Assembly: GCA_003415625.1 (NCBI GenBank)
Contig: PYIU01000002.1
Location: 6,138,001-6,202,000 of the forward strand
Source: Aquanectria penicillioides
Taxonomy: Eukaryota; Ascomycota; Sordariomycetes; Hypocreales; Nectriaceae
Reading direction: 5' to 3'
DNA length: 64,000 bases
Made by a program: the position numbers and the translations under genes. The stretch's first letter is position 1. Each line of letters begins with the position of its first letter. The notes beneath the pieces were generated by a model. It did not search any database. It was given only the letters and a program-made list of their open reading frames with translations, and was not told where the DNA came from. Below, one piece after another: positions 35,535-46,636 of the stretch.

Positions 35535-37017
35535 CTAGGGCCAATACCCGTGCATTCGTGGATTTTTCACTTCCTTCCTCAGATATGCTAGAAACACGGC
35601 CACCTCGGCATCGGACCAGCCAAGACCCTTTTGAAACATCCTCGTGACCATGGCTTCCAGTCCGCTAAGAAGATTCTCCATCTCCCAAGCACCCAGGAGT
35701 TTCATCCGCGGGTCCTTGGGCCACGGGTTGAAAGGCAGCTTGAAGACCTTTTGGGTGACATTCGTGTAGCCTCGGTCCTCAAACCAGCCCTTCCACTTCA
35801 TAGGGTCGGTGAGACTGGCTCCGTACTTGGAGGAAGCTGCCTCCATCATGCCAGAGAACTTGCGCAGGTAACTGTCCTCAGGAATTGAGTCATCGTCGCA
35901 GCCCAGGAGACCGACGATGGCCTGGAACTCGACCCAGCCGCCGGGCTTCAGGTGACTGTCTCCAAGAAGGCATTAGTAACGGTGCGTCCAGGGGATAATA
36001 GTGGCGGCGATGGTGGCGAGTTCAGTGCAGAACGGGCTTTGGCTAGGGGACAAGGACGTACGTGTAGGTTTGATCGATGAGGGCTGGCCAATCCCGAATA
36101 GCAAGTAACAGGTCTCGCGCAAAGATGAAGTCGAAGCTGTTCTCCCTCCAAGTCCATTCCCTCTCGATGTCGTCAAGCTCGAAGCGGCAGTTGGGCGGTA
36201 CCCTGCAAGTCATTATTTAGCCGCTATGCTGGGCAATGTCACAGTATCATTCATGTTGGCCCGTTCTTACCACTCAGGCTGTGTGGGGGCCACATCGGTC
36301 CCGATGACCTGGTTTCTGGTCAGCCACCAACCATTGCGAGAAATTCTCCGATTTAGCGAAAGTCAAATGGTTTCTGTTTTGGATGTGTCCGTCTGCTTCT
36401 AGTGTGGAGGGGGTGGAACGTGCTTTGGTATATTATATATGAGACTTACTTCTGCGCCAGGGTGCTCCTCGGCCATTTCAATAGACCAAATGCCTAATCA
36501 GGTTTGACATTGTCAGCACGGCATTCCAAGTTGGACTACAAGAGCAAAAACAAGGGGAAAAACTAGAGTTTTTTTTTTAAACCCCCCTACCCCCCCAATA
36601 AAAAAAAATCAAGGTTGAGAGATGGTACAAACCTGTCCCGCACCCAAGATCCAGGATCTTTTGCGGATTGGAGATGGGGGCCAAGTGACGTTTCTTGTCA
36701 ATCAGTGCGCAGTATTTTGCGTGGCACATGTCGATGCGATCCAGCTCTGCCTCATCCATTGGTAATCCATATTCTAAATTTGGCGGAAATCATAGTCAGC
36801 ACATGGTCTAGTAGCGCTTGCTCCAATAGCATCGAACTACCACTAGAAACTTTATGTCGGGCTTCCCAGACAATTGTAGGCATTGGGTACCGGCGAAATG
36901 AGGTGGTGAAGAGAAGAGCTGCCAAGGCGGAATAGGGAGAGGGGATTTTGTGTGCAGCGGCAACGGGCTCTGACCTTCTTTCCCATAGACGGCATAAGTT
37001 CTGCCTCCTTCAACCAT
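35535..37017 (-). CDS. LaeA-like SAM-dependent methyltransferase
   Basis: Six exons are read: 36975-37017, 36633-36773, 36450-36493, 36271-36308, 36062-36202 and 35535-35955. All junctions are GT..AG and frame-consistent, giving 275 residues. The N-terminus has G-R-T-Y-A-V-Y and the D-E-A-E-L-D-R-I-D block. The SAM-binding motif I-L-D-L-G-C-G-T-G-I-W follows, then V-I-G-T-D-V-A-P, F-D-F-I-F-A-R-D and L-K-P-G-G-W-V-E-F. This order is that of the fungal LaeA/methyltransf_23 group, many of which influence or sit beside secondary-metabolite genes. The C-terminus ends at G-Y-W-P, slightly shorter than many relatives. The gene looks intact. A role as a global regulator cannot be inferred, since most fungi carry many paralogues. 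Confidence 0.85.
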
Positions 37018-39184
37018 GCCTCTCAAAACCGACGACGTAAGGGACGTTAGCGACGACCTATCGCTCTGATCGTCGTGAACCTAAGTAACAGAGGACGCGG
37101 ATTAGCGGGCCGATCCGTTCGCAGCTGATGATTTACCACTAGGTGCGACACAAGTCCATGTAGGAGTGGGAGCGGGGCAGTTCCACGTGGAGGCCCCCGT
37201 TCTAATGGCACCCAAAGCACTGCAACTTGCCAGGCACAGCGGCTGGCGAGGCACCTAAGCGGCTTGCAAGGCCCCTAAGCACGGCGCTAGGGCACATCAT
37301 CATTCCGGGGGGTGGAGTCGATTTGTGGACGGGAGCAACCGGGGCGCCATGCGATCAGCAAATTTCTTGAAGCCACGCCAAAACTCCCTCATGATGATGC
37401 TTCGGTTCCGCGCACGTTCCGCGGGACGCATAAATTACGATGTTGCAATTGCTGGGGTTCACCAACCTCGTCATCATCGTCGACGCTCCGTTGGTCCTAA
37501 CAGGTTTTCCATGGTCAGCTCGCACTATCGATCAACTACGAGCACGACGCTCAGCAGACAGGACGGGCAGTAGTCGCCAGGGCAGACTTCAAAAGCGGCG
37601 CAGCGACTCTAGGCAGAGAAGGTGGAGGGCGGGTACGTACGCTATCGGGCTGGATGGACTGTTCCTCGTCCTGGCGGCTAGCAGGAGAAGACATGACGGG
37701 CCAACTCGGCGGAACAAAGGTTTGCGCGTGGTGGCTTTTCGGGGCTTGTTTCTCGATGGATAGATGAAAAGCGTCAACCGGGAGCCGAGGTGGCTATGCT
37801 ATGTACGAGGAGAAAATTCTAGATATGGGCACACATGTTCTCTGCGTGCGGTCATGAGAGAGGGTGAGGTGAGAGAGAGCCAATGTTGGACAACTGTAAA
37901 GGACGAAAACGACTGGCCGGAAGCAATAGAGAGCATGGGAGCAGGTAGGAGTCAGGGAGGGGGCAGGGGGGGCAGGGGGGGCTTGTGAAGAGGGTCACGT
38001 CAGAGGGTCACGCCGTCGAAATACCAAGAACCTGATATCCGACAACAGAAAGCCACCCGAGCCTGGGACCCGGGTTCCTTGAATAAGAAGCTGTCATTCT
38101 CCAACGGACCCCTCCCGCTCTTGCGTCGACCCTGGCTCTCTCCCAGTTGTGCAAGCAGCCAACGCAACTTGGTGGAGTTCCCATGGGGGCTGATTGGGTT
38201 GTTGCTTGTATAACAGGGGCGCCGCGCAGATGGAGGAACAGCGCCCCCGGCCAGCCGTGCAGCACGTACGAAGTACTGGCCAGCCTCGGCAGGAAAGAGG
38301 TCTGGTCACCGCCCATAATTGCATTACTGTGTACATCGCTGCATGTCCGGACCAGAGAGTAGTCTACATGCAGCACAATCATTATCATCAACCTCCGGGG
38401 TGTTTCTGTTTTGACTTGACACTTGGCTTGGTCCAAGCACGTTCCCGTCGATAGCTGCAACAGAGGCTAAATGCTAGGGTTATGAAGTACCTATACCTAG
38501 TCCGTACGGATACAGTAGCACCTCATGTATATGTAGTCTACATGCCTGGGGTCGTCAGCCAACAACAGCCAACGGGCAAAACCCGAAACCCGCTTTCCCC
38601 TCCACAACCAACCTCCACAACCAACCACCACCGCCACCACTACATTTCCCATTGCATATTTTTCCCTCCCTCTAACAAAGATTCTCAAGCCCTGGCAACT
38701 ACTACGTACAGTCTCTTCCATTACATGCCTACCATGCCTCCCACGCCTACTACACAGTATGTACCACGAGGTTCTTCAGCGGACAAGTCCAAGCCCGGGT
38801 GGGTCGACTGGGGGCCCTTGACCTTCTTGGCCTGCTTCCTCTCCTTGGCTCTCTTAATTACCGTCCTCACCTGATAGTAAACGCTCCGCCCCTGCCGCCA
38901 TCGACCGACAATGGTGCCCATTCTGAACTGGGTACCCCGCCTCTCTCAACTCATTCACTTATACTATCGCGTCCGGTCGTGTCCCGAAGCCACGGAATCC
39001 GTCCACCCATCCTTCTCCAACTGCATCGTGTGAACGAACCATTACTGGGCTATCCAGATTCCCGGGTCGTATACTTGCTGCTCGTGCTCGTTCCTCTTGC
39101 AGTCCGATACACTGCAGGTGCTTTTTTTTTATTTGTTACTTTGTGCCACACCCCCAAAGCTGCTCGCTCACTCCCCCAACCGCA
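37018..39184. other. Long promoter-like region between two methyltransferases
   Basis: About 2.2 kb lies between divergent genes. It contains a G-rich run at about 37954-37981 and a short direct repeat around 37236-37276 (ggcacctaag/ggcccctaag). A small frame ending at 38874 has a C-terminal hydrophobic segment and could encode a tiny membrane peptide, but nothing supports its expression. A CT-rich leader precedes the O-methyltransferase start. Confidence 0.4.
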
Positions 39185-40500
39185 ATGGTTCACCCCAAAG
39201 TCAGCAAGGCCCTTGAGGAGGCGAAGAAACTAGTCGCCGAGCTCGAGGCCTACGAGAACAACCCCATCAGCCACCAAAATGTCGTCAAGCAAACCGACCG
39301 TGTCCGAGTGGCTCTGCAGGAGCCCATTGATTTGGTGTCGCGCCTGTTCGAGTTTCTGAGCCTTGGAGGTTCATTCCACACCATCCTAGGAATCCGAGCC
39401 TACCATGCCATGCCCGAAGACGGCAGTCCCATCACTGCTGATGAGTTGGCCCGCATCACCAACGTTGCCAGTACCGTCATCCATCGTATCTACCGCGTCG
39501 CCGTCAACCACGGCGTCTTCGTCGAGACAGCCCCAGACACGTATGCCCACAATGACCTCTCGCGCGCCCTCAACCCCAAGGGTCTCGGTTCCTTCTTCAT
39601 GATCACCCTGGAATTCACCCGCGCTTGGATCCACCTCCCGGATTACCTCAACTCGCACAAGCCCGAAGATGTTTTCGATCTGGTCAAGTCCCCCGCCGTG
39701 TACTCGGTCGGCAAGGAGCACCTGGGTAAGTCGTACTACGAACTGCTTGATATCGACCCAGACCCAGAGCGCCGCGAGGTTTGGAACACCAACATGTTCA
39801 TGGTCGACCAATTGATGCCCGTCACTGGCATGTTTCCATTTGCTTCCCTTAAGGATGAGATCGAAAAGGATCCGGAGCGCCCATTCCTCGTCGACATCGG
39901 TGCTGGTCGTGGCCAGTCTTGCTTCGCTATCCGGAACCTTATCGACGGCTCTTTTGACGCCAAGTATATCCTGCAAGACTTGCCCAGCGTCATTGAGAGC
40001 TTGAAGCCAGGGGACTATCCGGGCTTCGAGCTCATGACATATGATGCTTTTACACCGCAACCCGTCAAGAGTACGTACCTCCTTACCGCTTACCTTGTAT
40101 CCCTGGTTCTACCCAGATAGCAGTGTACCCTCCCGCTGCCCAAAAGAATCCCAGCTAAACATTCTGCGTCCATCTTACAGATGCCCACATCTACTTTATG
40201 CGCCGCTTCCTCCATGACTTTTACAGCCCGGTCTGCATCGAATTTGTAAAGAATACTGCATCTGCCATGGGGCCTGACTCACGCCTGGTCATCTGCGATA
40301 TGTTGATCCCTGATATGGTCGAAGTCCTAGAAAACATGGACCTTTATTGGCTTGACATGGCTTTGTTATGCATGACGGGCCAAGAGAAAAAGAAGGCCGA
40401 CTTTGAAAAGATATTTGATGCCGCTGGCCTCGAGCTTGTTAAGATTTATCCCTCCGCTTACGGACGGACAGCAATGCTTGAAGCTAGGCTGAAGCAGTAG
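39185..40500 (+). CDS. Class II (winged-helix) O-methyltransferase
   Basis: Two exons (39185-40070 and 40181-40500) encode 401 residues. The 110 bp intron starts GTACGT and ends ACAG. I chose the ATG at 39185 (M-V-H-P-K) because it opens the helical dimerisation segment; an upstream in-frame non-ATG extension is not needed. Residues about 45-135 form the winged-helix dimerisation domain. The SAM-binding V-D-I-G-A-G-R-G-Q-S is at 236-245, the I-L-Q-D-L-P acidic loop at about 262-267 and the catalytic-base His307 sits in F-L-H-D-F. The family methylates hydroxyls of aromatic metabolites, commonly in fungal polyketide or tryptophan-derived pathways. No synthase gene is in this window, so the substrate is unknown. 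The gene is intact. Confidence 0.9.
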
Positions 40501-40833
40501 TCAGTTAAAACAATGGCCAGCCCCGACACGCTCTTTGAGGACGAAGGCGAGGAATGACGAAGCAAGAGGCAAACGTGCAAGTGATGATTGCAAAGGGGCA
40601 GTGACTGTTCTTTCATTTCCCATTCCACATTGCCGCATGCGACCGTCTGCTTGCACCCTCAATATGATGCATCATGATAATGACACAGATAGAAGACTAT
40701 TTATATAAATCAAGCTCTTTGATCACAGAGGTTTTATGAATCACTTGAGAAAGCTCGGCTCTCAGTCACCATTCGGTACTAAGATGTCCCTAGGATCTAC
40801 CAAGACACTCGAGGAAACACCTCAATAATTAAA
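40501..40833. other. Convergent intergenic spacer
   Basis: This is the 3' flank shared by the O-methyltransferase and the aldolase relic. A TATATAAAT tract near 40700 may serve polyadenylation; nothing else was seen. Confidence 0.4.
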
Positions 40834-41880
40834 TCAAACTCGGGTTGGAACTCGACATATAGACTGTCCCATTGGGCTAGTCAGTTCATTTGCGCGGTTG
40901 AAATAAAGAGAGTATTTGGAACCTACTGAACTCTGGTACACATTAGCAGTGAAAATATCATCGGAGATGAGTGTCTTCTTGGTTGCGTTCGCCGCGGCTG
41001 CCTCGGTTAGTATTTGCGAATGGCACGCATTTCCTAGACTATGAAACAGGAAAGCCGCCTCGTCGACCGTGGCACCAGTGGTCAATAGACTGGCGGTTTC
41101 TCAAATATTAGAATAGTCAAAAGAATCAAATTATTCGTGAACAGTGACAGGATACGTACCCATGGTTCTGCAAGATGCATACGTTGTTGTCTTTTCCTAG
41201 AGCCTGGGTGATGGTGATGTCTTCTTCCTCAGCCAGGGCAGCACCGTCATGGCTCCGATAGACGCTCTGCTTGCCATAGAAGTTGCAGGCATCCAGGAAA
41301 GTCAGTTCTTGACCATGAAATGCACAAATTGGACTGAAGGTGACACGTGCCTTGTGTAATCGTCTCGATGGGCCTTCCGAAAGAGCTCCATGTCTTGCCG
41401 TGGATGCTATGGGCATGGACAGCCGCAGTAACGTCGGGGGCGAGCCTTGTGAACCGCAGAGTGAATAACAAATCCGGCGGTGTTGATGACTTCTTGGGTC
41501 CGGCCTTCGACCACAAATCCGTCGGGGTCGACGAGAACCAGGTCGGACGCCTTCATGACGGAAAAGTGCTTGACGCAAGGGTTCATCCACAGATGGTGTT
41601 CGAGAACCGGGTCTAGAATAGTTACGAGTAGTGTAAGGACTCAACTATTGTCGGAGACAAGAAAATGAAGCTTGGTGGATGTCAGCATGTCAGGGATGAC
41701 ACGCACATCGCATTGAGATGTGGCGTCCAATGCCTTCCGCGTAGCCCTGCTTGCCAAAGAATCTAAAGCCTGCAAGCATATGCTCCCTCATTCATTACCT
41801 CTTGGCCAGCGGGCCCGAGAACTCTGGAACTCCCTAAAACTTCAGTTTCCCCTCGCAGTCGCCACAGCTCAGGTCATCAA
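40834..41880 (-). pseudogene. Class II aldolase/adducin-domain relic
   Basis: Blocks in order are: G-F-R-F-F-G-K-Q-G-Y-A-E-G-I-G-R-H-I-S (41690-41760), H-H-L-W-M-N-P, L-V-D-P-D-G-F-V-V-E-G, then A-V-H-A-H-S-I-H-G-K with the zinc-ligand His pair. These are followed by C-N-F-Y-G-K, A-L-A-E-E-E, I-L-Q-N-H-G and T-V-D-E-A-A-F-L-F. This matches fungal class II aldolase/adducin proteins of about 250-300 residues. A one-base gain in a C run near 41435 breaks the frame just before the zinc site. An apparent intron before D-A-C-N-F has GC and GG in place of GT and AG. Other introns (near 41790, 41650-41710 and 41110-41157) still have usable ends. The copy is probably dead. Confidence 0.7.
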
Positions 41881-42564
41881 AACCCATATCCATGAACGCG
41901 GTTGCTGCAATCAATTACGTCTTTTCATGGCTGACCTCGACCACGGCCGCCTCTATAACTACGGTCGAAGTATTTTGAGAATCAGAAGCAATAATTCGGT
42001 ATTTGGAAAGAATAAGCAGAGCCCAAAGAGCAATATTAAAGCGTGGGGATGCGTTACGAGAATTGATTCAGTCGAGCACACAAATCAGATGGCGTAAGTT
42101 CTACAATTTTTTGTCTCTTGTCCGAACAAGTTCGATTAAATCGGTAATTTCGCCTAGTAGTCCAAATTCTTAAAACCTCGAATTCTTTGCCTTGTTCCTG
42201 CTCTTTCTCACGCCTTACGATGCCATCCCTACGACCTCGATTATGTCGCCACCTTCTCAAGTAACCCATGACCACGGATGCTTGCCTTGTAACGGGCATA
42301 CCAGCTCCTGAATTTATCCCATGCGAGATTCAATAGCGTTGTAGAGGATCGATTATCTCATGATGGAGCAAGTTCAGCGGTTCATTCATTATCGACGTGT
42401 CTAAAGGGACTTTGGGTTTTATTGTTCACACACACACACACACACACACACACATTTTCGGCTTAATCCGTTAATTGGCCTTCCCCTTAATAAGCAGGCC
42501 TCGAGGCAATGATGAATCGGGTACCAGACCAACTTAGCATCATTAAGGCAATGAAACTTGCCAA
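41881..42564. other. Spacer with (CA)n microsatellite
   Basis: An uninterrupted CA repeat of about 28 bases lies at 42427-42454. Short frames nearby show no recognised motif. Confidence 0.5.
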
Positions 42565-43220
42565 TCAAGTTCCTTCAACAAAATCTGCCAATCTGTCCAG
42601 CCACTGGCCCAGAGTAACTCCAAAAGCTCTCAGGGCCTGGACACATGCTTGAAGTTGGTCCAATTCTCGATGTATCGGAGGCAGTTTTGTATGTATTCCA
42701 TCGATTCGCTGCACTCCCCTCCAGCGATGCCGGCAATAAAAAGTCGAAACACCAGGCCAACCTCACAGTATAAGTTTAACGGGACTTGGGAAACATGGGC
42801 AATGAAATTCTACACGCATTCGTGCATCTCCAACTCGTAAAGGTCACTGGAAGCAGTGAGACCGCGCAGGAAGCGGTATAGGTACAACAGAGCAGCGAAC
42901 CAGAAGGCTTCTGCACCGACGCACACATAAATAGGGCGTAGAGAAGTGCCGAATCGACAATAGCCATGGGTAGCAGCACGGTGCAGATTGCATTGCTGCT
43001 AGTCTGCTGAAAGATGGAGCAAAGCGGTGCAGGCCGCTTGGAGTAGTGCTTGAGAAAAAGCCGCTCTGAAGATGACCTGTTACTACCAGGGGTTCCAAGG
43101 CGCTGGATCTGGAGAGAGGATGCGCGTTCTTCCTTGGCGACGACACCTCAACACGAGAGGAGGCGTCCAACAGCTTCCCATAATCTTCAACATCATCACT
43201 AATCAACAACACTGGCACAT
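42565..43220 (-). pseudogene. C-terminal relic of a Zn2Cys6-type transcription factor
   Basis: Read across frames, the minus strand carries blocks typical of the Fungal_trans_2 region. They are a start like H-Y-S-K-R-P-A-P-L-C ... M-A-I-V-D-S-A-L-L-Y-A-L, then A-E-A-F-W-F-A-A-L-L-Y-L-Y-R-F-L, then N-C-L-R-Y-I-E-N-W, and finally F-G-V-T-L-G-Q-W-L-D-R-L-A-D-F-V-E before a stop at 42565. At least three frame changes are needed. No Zn2Cys6 cluster was found upstream, where the amidase relic begins. It was probably the regulator of the neighbouring catabolic genes, by position only. Confidence 0.55.
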
Positions 43221-43334
43221 TTTCGTCCTCTCCCGCTTCCTTTTCCTTCTTCTCTCAGGAACTTACACGGCAACTTATCTCGACCTGTCTCGGATCCCAT
43301 ATGATTTGGTCAAACTTGATACGATAGTCTGGAA

Positions 43335-44330
43335 TCAAGGTGTAATCGCATTCCCAAGTAACTTTCCAACCTCTTCCGCAATCGCCAGCTGAGCCTCTTC
43401 CCAATGATTTGGACAGCTACCGGCGCTCCGTGGTAGGCCTCCGGGTCATACTCAGCCTGGAACGACTTGTCCATGTCGTTCAAGAGCCGATAGTCCTCCT
43501 TTCCGACGTCCACTTTTCTATCAGCAAAAGTGACGGGCACAACAACGCTGGTGAAGTCTAGGAGATTTATGGCGCTCGCATATCCGTAGTATTTGAATTG
43601 GTTGTGTCGTATGGCAGCTGAGGGGCTAATGGGCACGACAATGGCATCGAGCTCCTTGCCCATCTCCTGTTCCGCCTCTAGCCATTTCGCCAAGTATTCT
43701 CGTTGATACGCCCACTTCAGCAAGTTGACATCCCACGCCTCGTTTATGTCGGTTTTCTCAATTTCCGGATTTAGCAAGTCTTTGAAGTTGGGGATCACGG
43801 GCTCTTGAGCGGCGTTGATCACCTTCATGACATCCTACCACGTTGTCAATTGACTATTCCTAAAACTCCATAACAATTAAAAGCTTACTATACTACCATC
43901 GGCGGCATAGATTTGTTATTGATCATGTCAACCGCATAGTCATGCTTGTATGGTGCCCACGACACAACATTGTGGCCATTTTGCTTCAAAGTCTCGACGA
44001 CAAGATCCATACCGCGGAGCAACGGAGGATGGGTAAAATCTAGAATCATTAGAATTCCATATAGGAAGTTAAAGGCAGAAGGAATCCTGATGGAACCGCC
44101 AATGTCGGTCCTTATACCGATGATGCCTCCTCGAATACCAACCATGGCGCCCTCTCCCCCCGAGCTACGGCCGCAAGACCAGTTCTTGTTCCGAGGGTTT
44201 ACGGCTCAGCCAATAATGCTGTTCACAGTTTCACAAACCATTAAAGTTTGCGGCACGCTTGTCTTGACATAGAAGACGGCGCCAGCTTTGCGAAGCAGAG
44301 CACACTTGGTATAGGGTATGCTAGGTCTAT
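43335..44330 (-). pseudogene. Amidase-signature enzyme relic with internal deletion
   Basis: The Ser-rich signature is present around 44080-44170 (G-R-S-S-G-G-E-G, then D-I-G-G-S-I-R-I-P), giving the Ser and cis-Ser of the triad. The N-terminal part with the catalytic Lys is missing. Directly after F-L-Y-G-I the sequence jumps to H-P-P-L-L-R-G. Comparison with the intact amidase at 56-58 kb suggests roughly 90-100 residues were deleted. A small intron-like gap lies near 43830-43900. The 3' exon reads to V-Q-I-I-G-K-R-L-S, then a deletion shifts frame; the true tail (L-A-I-A-E-E-V-G-K-L-L-G) ends at 43335. It hydrolysed an aliphatic or aromatic amide in its ancestral form. Confidence 0.75.
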
Positions 44331-44629
44331 ATCTAATCTCCACGTGATGTTGTCAGGGCCTCTTAAGGTAGCCAGGCCGTGATACTGGGTATTATTATTC
44401 TATTTCCCAATACTAGGAAAGTTTATACATTAAGTAAGAATATAAGTCCATAATAGATATAGTATATGTAATTTAGTATTAGGACAGATATTTAATAAAT
44501 AATTATCCAACACAACAAGGTAGCCTCCAAGTGTCCTCAATTTACTCACACCTATTCTAGCAGAGTTTAGATAAAGATCCTTTCCGAGGGTACGTCGCGG
44601 CAAATCATCCCGCGACGTGATTATTCCCT
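44331..44629. other. AT-rich spacer with a perfect hairpin
   Basis: It includes a 9 bp perfect stem (44592-44600 with 44610-44618) around a 9-base loop, placed just past the end of the GMC oxidoreductase gene. The rest is AT-rich with no coding signal. Confidence 0.5.
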
Positions 44630-46636
44630 TCACTCGTTCTCTTGAGGCTTCATTTTATGCAGCTTGTGAGCCAAGTCTTGAGCATATCCACACATGGTCA
44701 TCGTGGGATTCCAACTACCCGCAGTTGGAAAAAGGGCAGCTCCAGTAACATAGACATTCTCAATCCCATGAGGACGATAAAGCTCATCCACGGAACCACC
44801 AATTTTCTTGGGTCCCATAAAACAAGTGCTTGACTCATGAACAATACCAGGGATTCGAATAGTGTCGACTGCTGGTTTTGTCTTAATCCAGCCATGAGTT
44901 GTCTCATCCCACCATTCGATACTCGACGCGTGTTCATCGCCGCCTGCCATTTCTTTAATAGTATCGTAGGTTGCCGTATCCATCACGTCCCAACAGGCAT
45001 AATCCTCCTCACTCAAGGTGTATTGCAGGGTGACGTTGCAAGTCGGGTCAGTGCCTTTGTTGAGAGTGACATGATTCTTGGTGTTCTTCTCGCTGAACTC
45101 CCCAAGAGCCGAGCAGACTAAACAGTACTAGGTTAGCTTTTATCCTTTCTTGCAAAGGTCGGTTTCATACCAAACACAACGTAGTCCTCAGAGCCAGTAA
45201 GTTGATCGAGGGTCGCCGCCGCAGCATAATCTGGACATTCACGAGCCGCGTCCTCTTCATCGTCTTTCGGGTTGGGACTATTCAGCGCCGTGACCGAGAC
45301 GTGATACTGTAGGCCACTCTTGGGATCCTTGCCAGCCAGGTATGCAGCAGCGATTTTGAGCGTGTCTTCTTTTTTCCAGCCCTTGATGTTCTTCACAGGG
45401 CATCTTGCTGAGATATGTGTCACGAAGTGGCCTGTAAGCCTCTTGCCGACGGTGTCACGGCAACTCTCGAAAGAGTTCAGCAACATCGTGGCGTTGGGAA
45501 TGGCTCCAGCGCAGAGGATGATCTTGGTCTTGTTACCAGTCCACGATAAAGTACCCTTGCTGGTTTCGATAACGCGGACAAAATCATCATCGTCGCCTTT
45601 AACCATGGTTTTCGCCACACAGTCAACCATTATTTCTAAAGGCGCTCCCTTGTTAGCTTTGGCCAGGTGCCTCTGTCGTTCCAAGATGCCAAGAAGAGGC
45701 CCAGGGACAGAAAACTTGTTGAATCGCAGACGAGAAGTTGGGCTGCGTCGTCCGACAGCAAGTGGAGCTGACTCAACATAGTCCGCAGTAGGAATCTTGC
45801 CAACCGAGTTTTTAAGAATGCGATCAATGGCAGTCTGTAGGCTTCCAAAGATGCCATCGTCGATCTGACTTGCGGGTGTGACATTCAAAAGCTCTTTGGC
45901 CTCTTTCCAGAATTTCTCATGTCCAGCAGTCTTTTTCAGGGCCTTGGGAAAGTCGCGCATGAGGTCTAGACTTGGCCTTGGGCTCCATGCGGACCAAAAT
46001 GTAGATCGTCCACCGAAAAATGGGCAAGAGCCGTGGCAAAACTTGAGCTCCTTTGTTTCAAAGGTCTTGCGTGAGAGGGTCCAGGGAATGTCTCAGAAGG
46101 CCCTCCCAGAACCATTTTGAAAGGAATTGGTAGGTTCTGGAAGTGAGAAGGAAGCCAAAAGCCTGTAACAAACTAAAGTATGAGACGACGGCTCTACTAT
46201 AACGGTATATAATAAAGAAACAAGGGAAACTGGTAGGAAATACTTACCTCCACGCTCTAAGCAAAGAATCTTGACACACGGGTCGAGTTCGAGGGCCTTC
46301 TGAATGAATGCGAGAGCAGTAAAGCCTGAGCCGACAACGATGTAATCAAAGTCTCCATGGGCCAGTATATTACCCCAAGTCTGGTCACTAAGTAGAATCA
46401 AGGTCAGAGCCGGAATAAATATTGCAAAATACAAGTATTATTGCTTCATACCTCGCGAAGTAGTCAAGGGCCATGACCGACGGAGGAGTAGGTCCCTGCA
46501 CGCCAGGTACAGGGTACCCGTAGGTGTTAGCTGGCAGAGGCTGACGATCATTGTGATTTCTACCAACGCGGCAGTGGAAGCTAGGGATCGTTTTCCCTGG
46601 GATGGTTAGGTAGTCTGGGAGGCTTTCGGTGTTCAT
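44630..46636 (-). pseudogene. GMC-type FAD oxidoreductase with one frameshift
   Basis: Four exons are read: 46452-46636, 46248-46387, 45171-46162 and 44630-45117. Introns start GTATGA, GTAAGT and GTATGA and all are phase-consistent. The coding sum is 1805 bases, one short of a multiple of three. The break is near 46085-46098, between G-G-P-S and I-P-W-T-L; apart from it the protein would be about 601 residues. The FAD fold I-V-V-G-S-G-F-T-A is in exon 2 and F-F-G-G-R-S-T-F-W follows the break. The C-terminal H-E-S-S-T-C-F-M-G and G-S-W-N-P-T-M-T-M blocks supply the His and Asn typical of GMC active sites, closest in style to pyranose-oxidase-like members. No signal peptide is seen. It could be functional if the missing base is an assembly error. 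Confidence 0.75.

Noticed and set aside
37325..37763. Three overlapping plus-strand frames
   Set aside because: Composition is Arg/Ser-rich and frame-independent, consistent with chance in a promoter region.
38482..38874. 130-codon frame with a C-terminal hydrophobic segment
   Set aside because: Low-complexity Pro/Thr/His composition and no sequence support; kept only as a remark in the spacer entry.
42241..42300. Possible Zn2Cys6 cluster start (C-L-P-C) on the plus strand
   Set aside because: The remaining four Cys and basic residues are absent in any frame.
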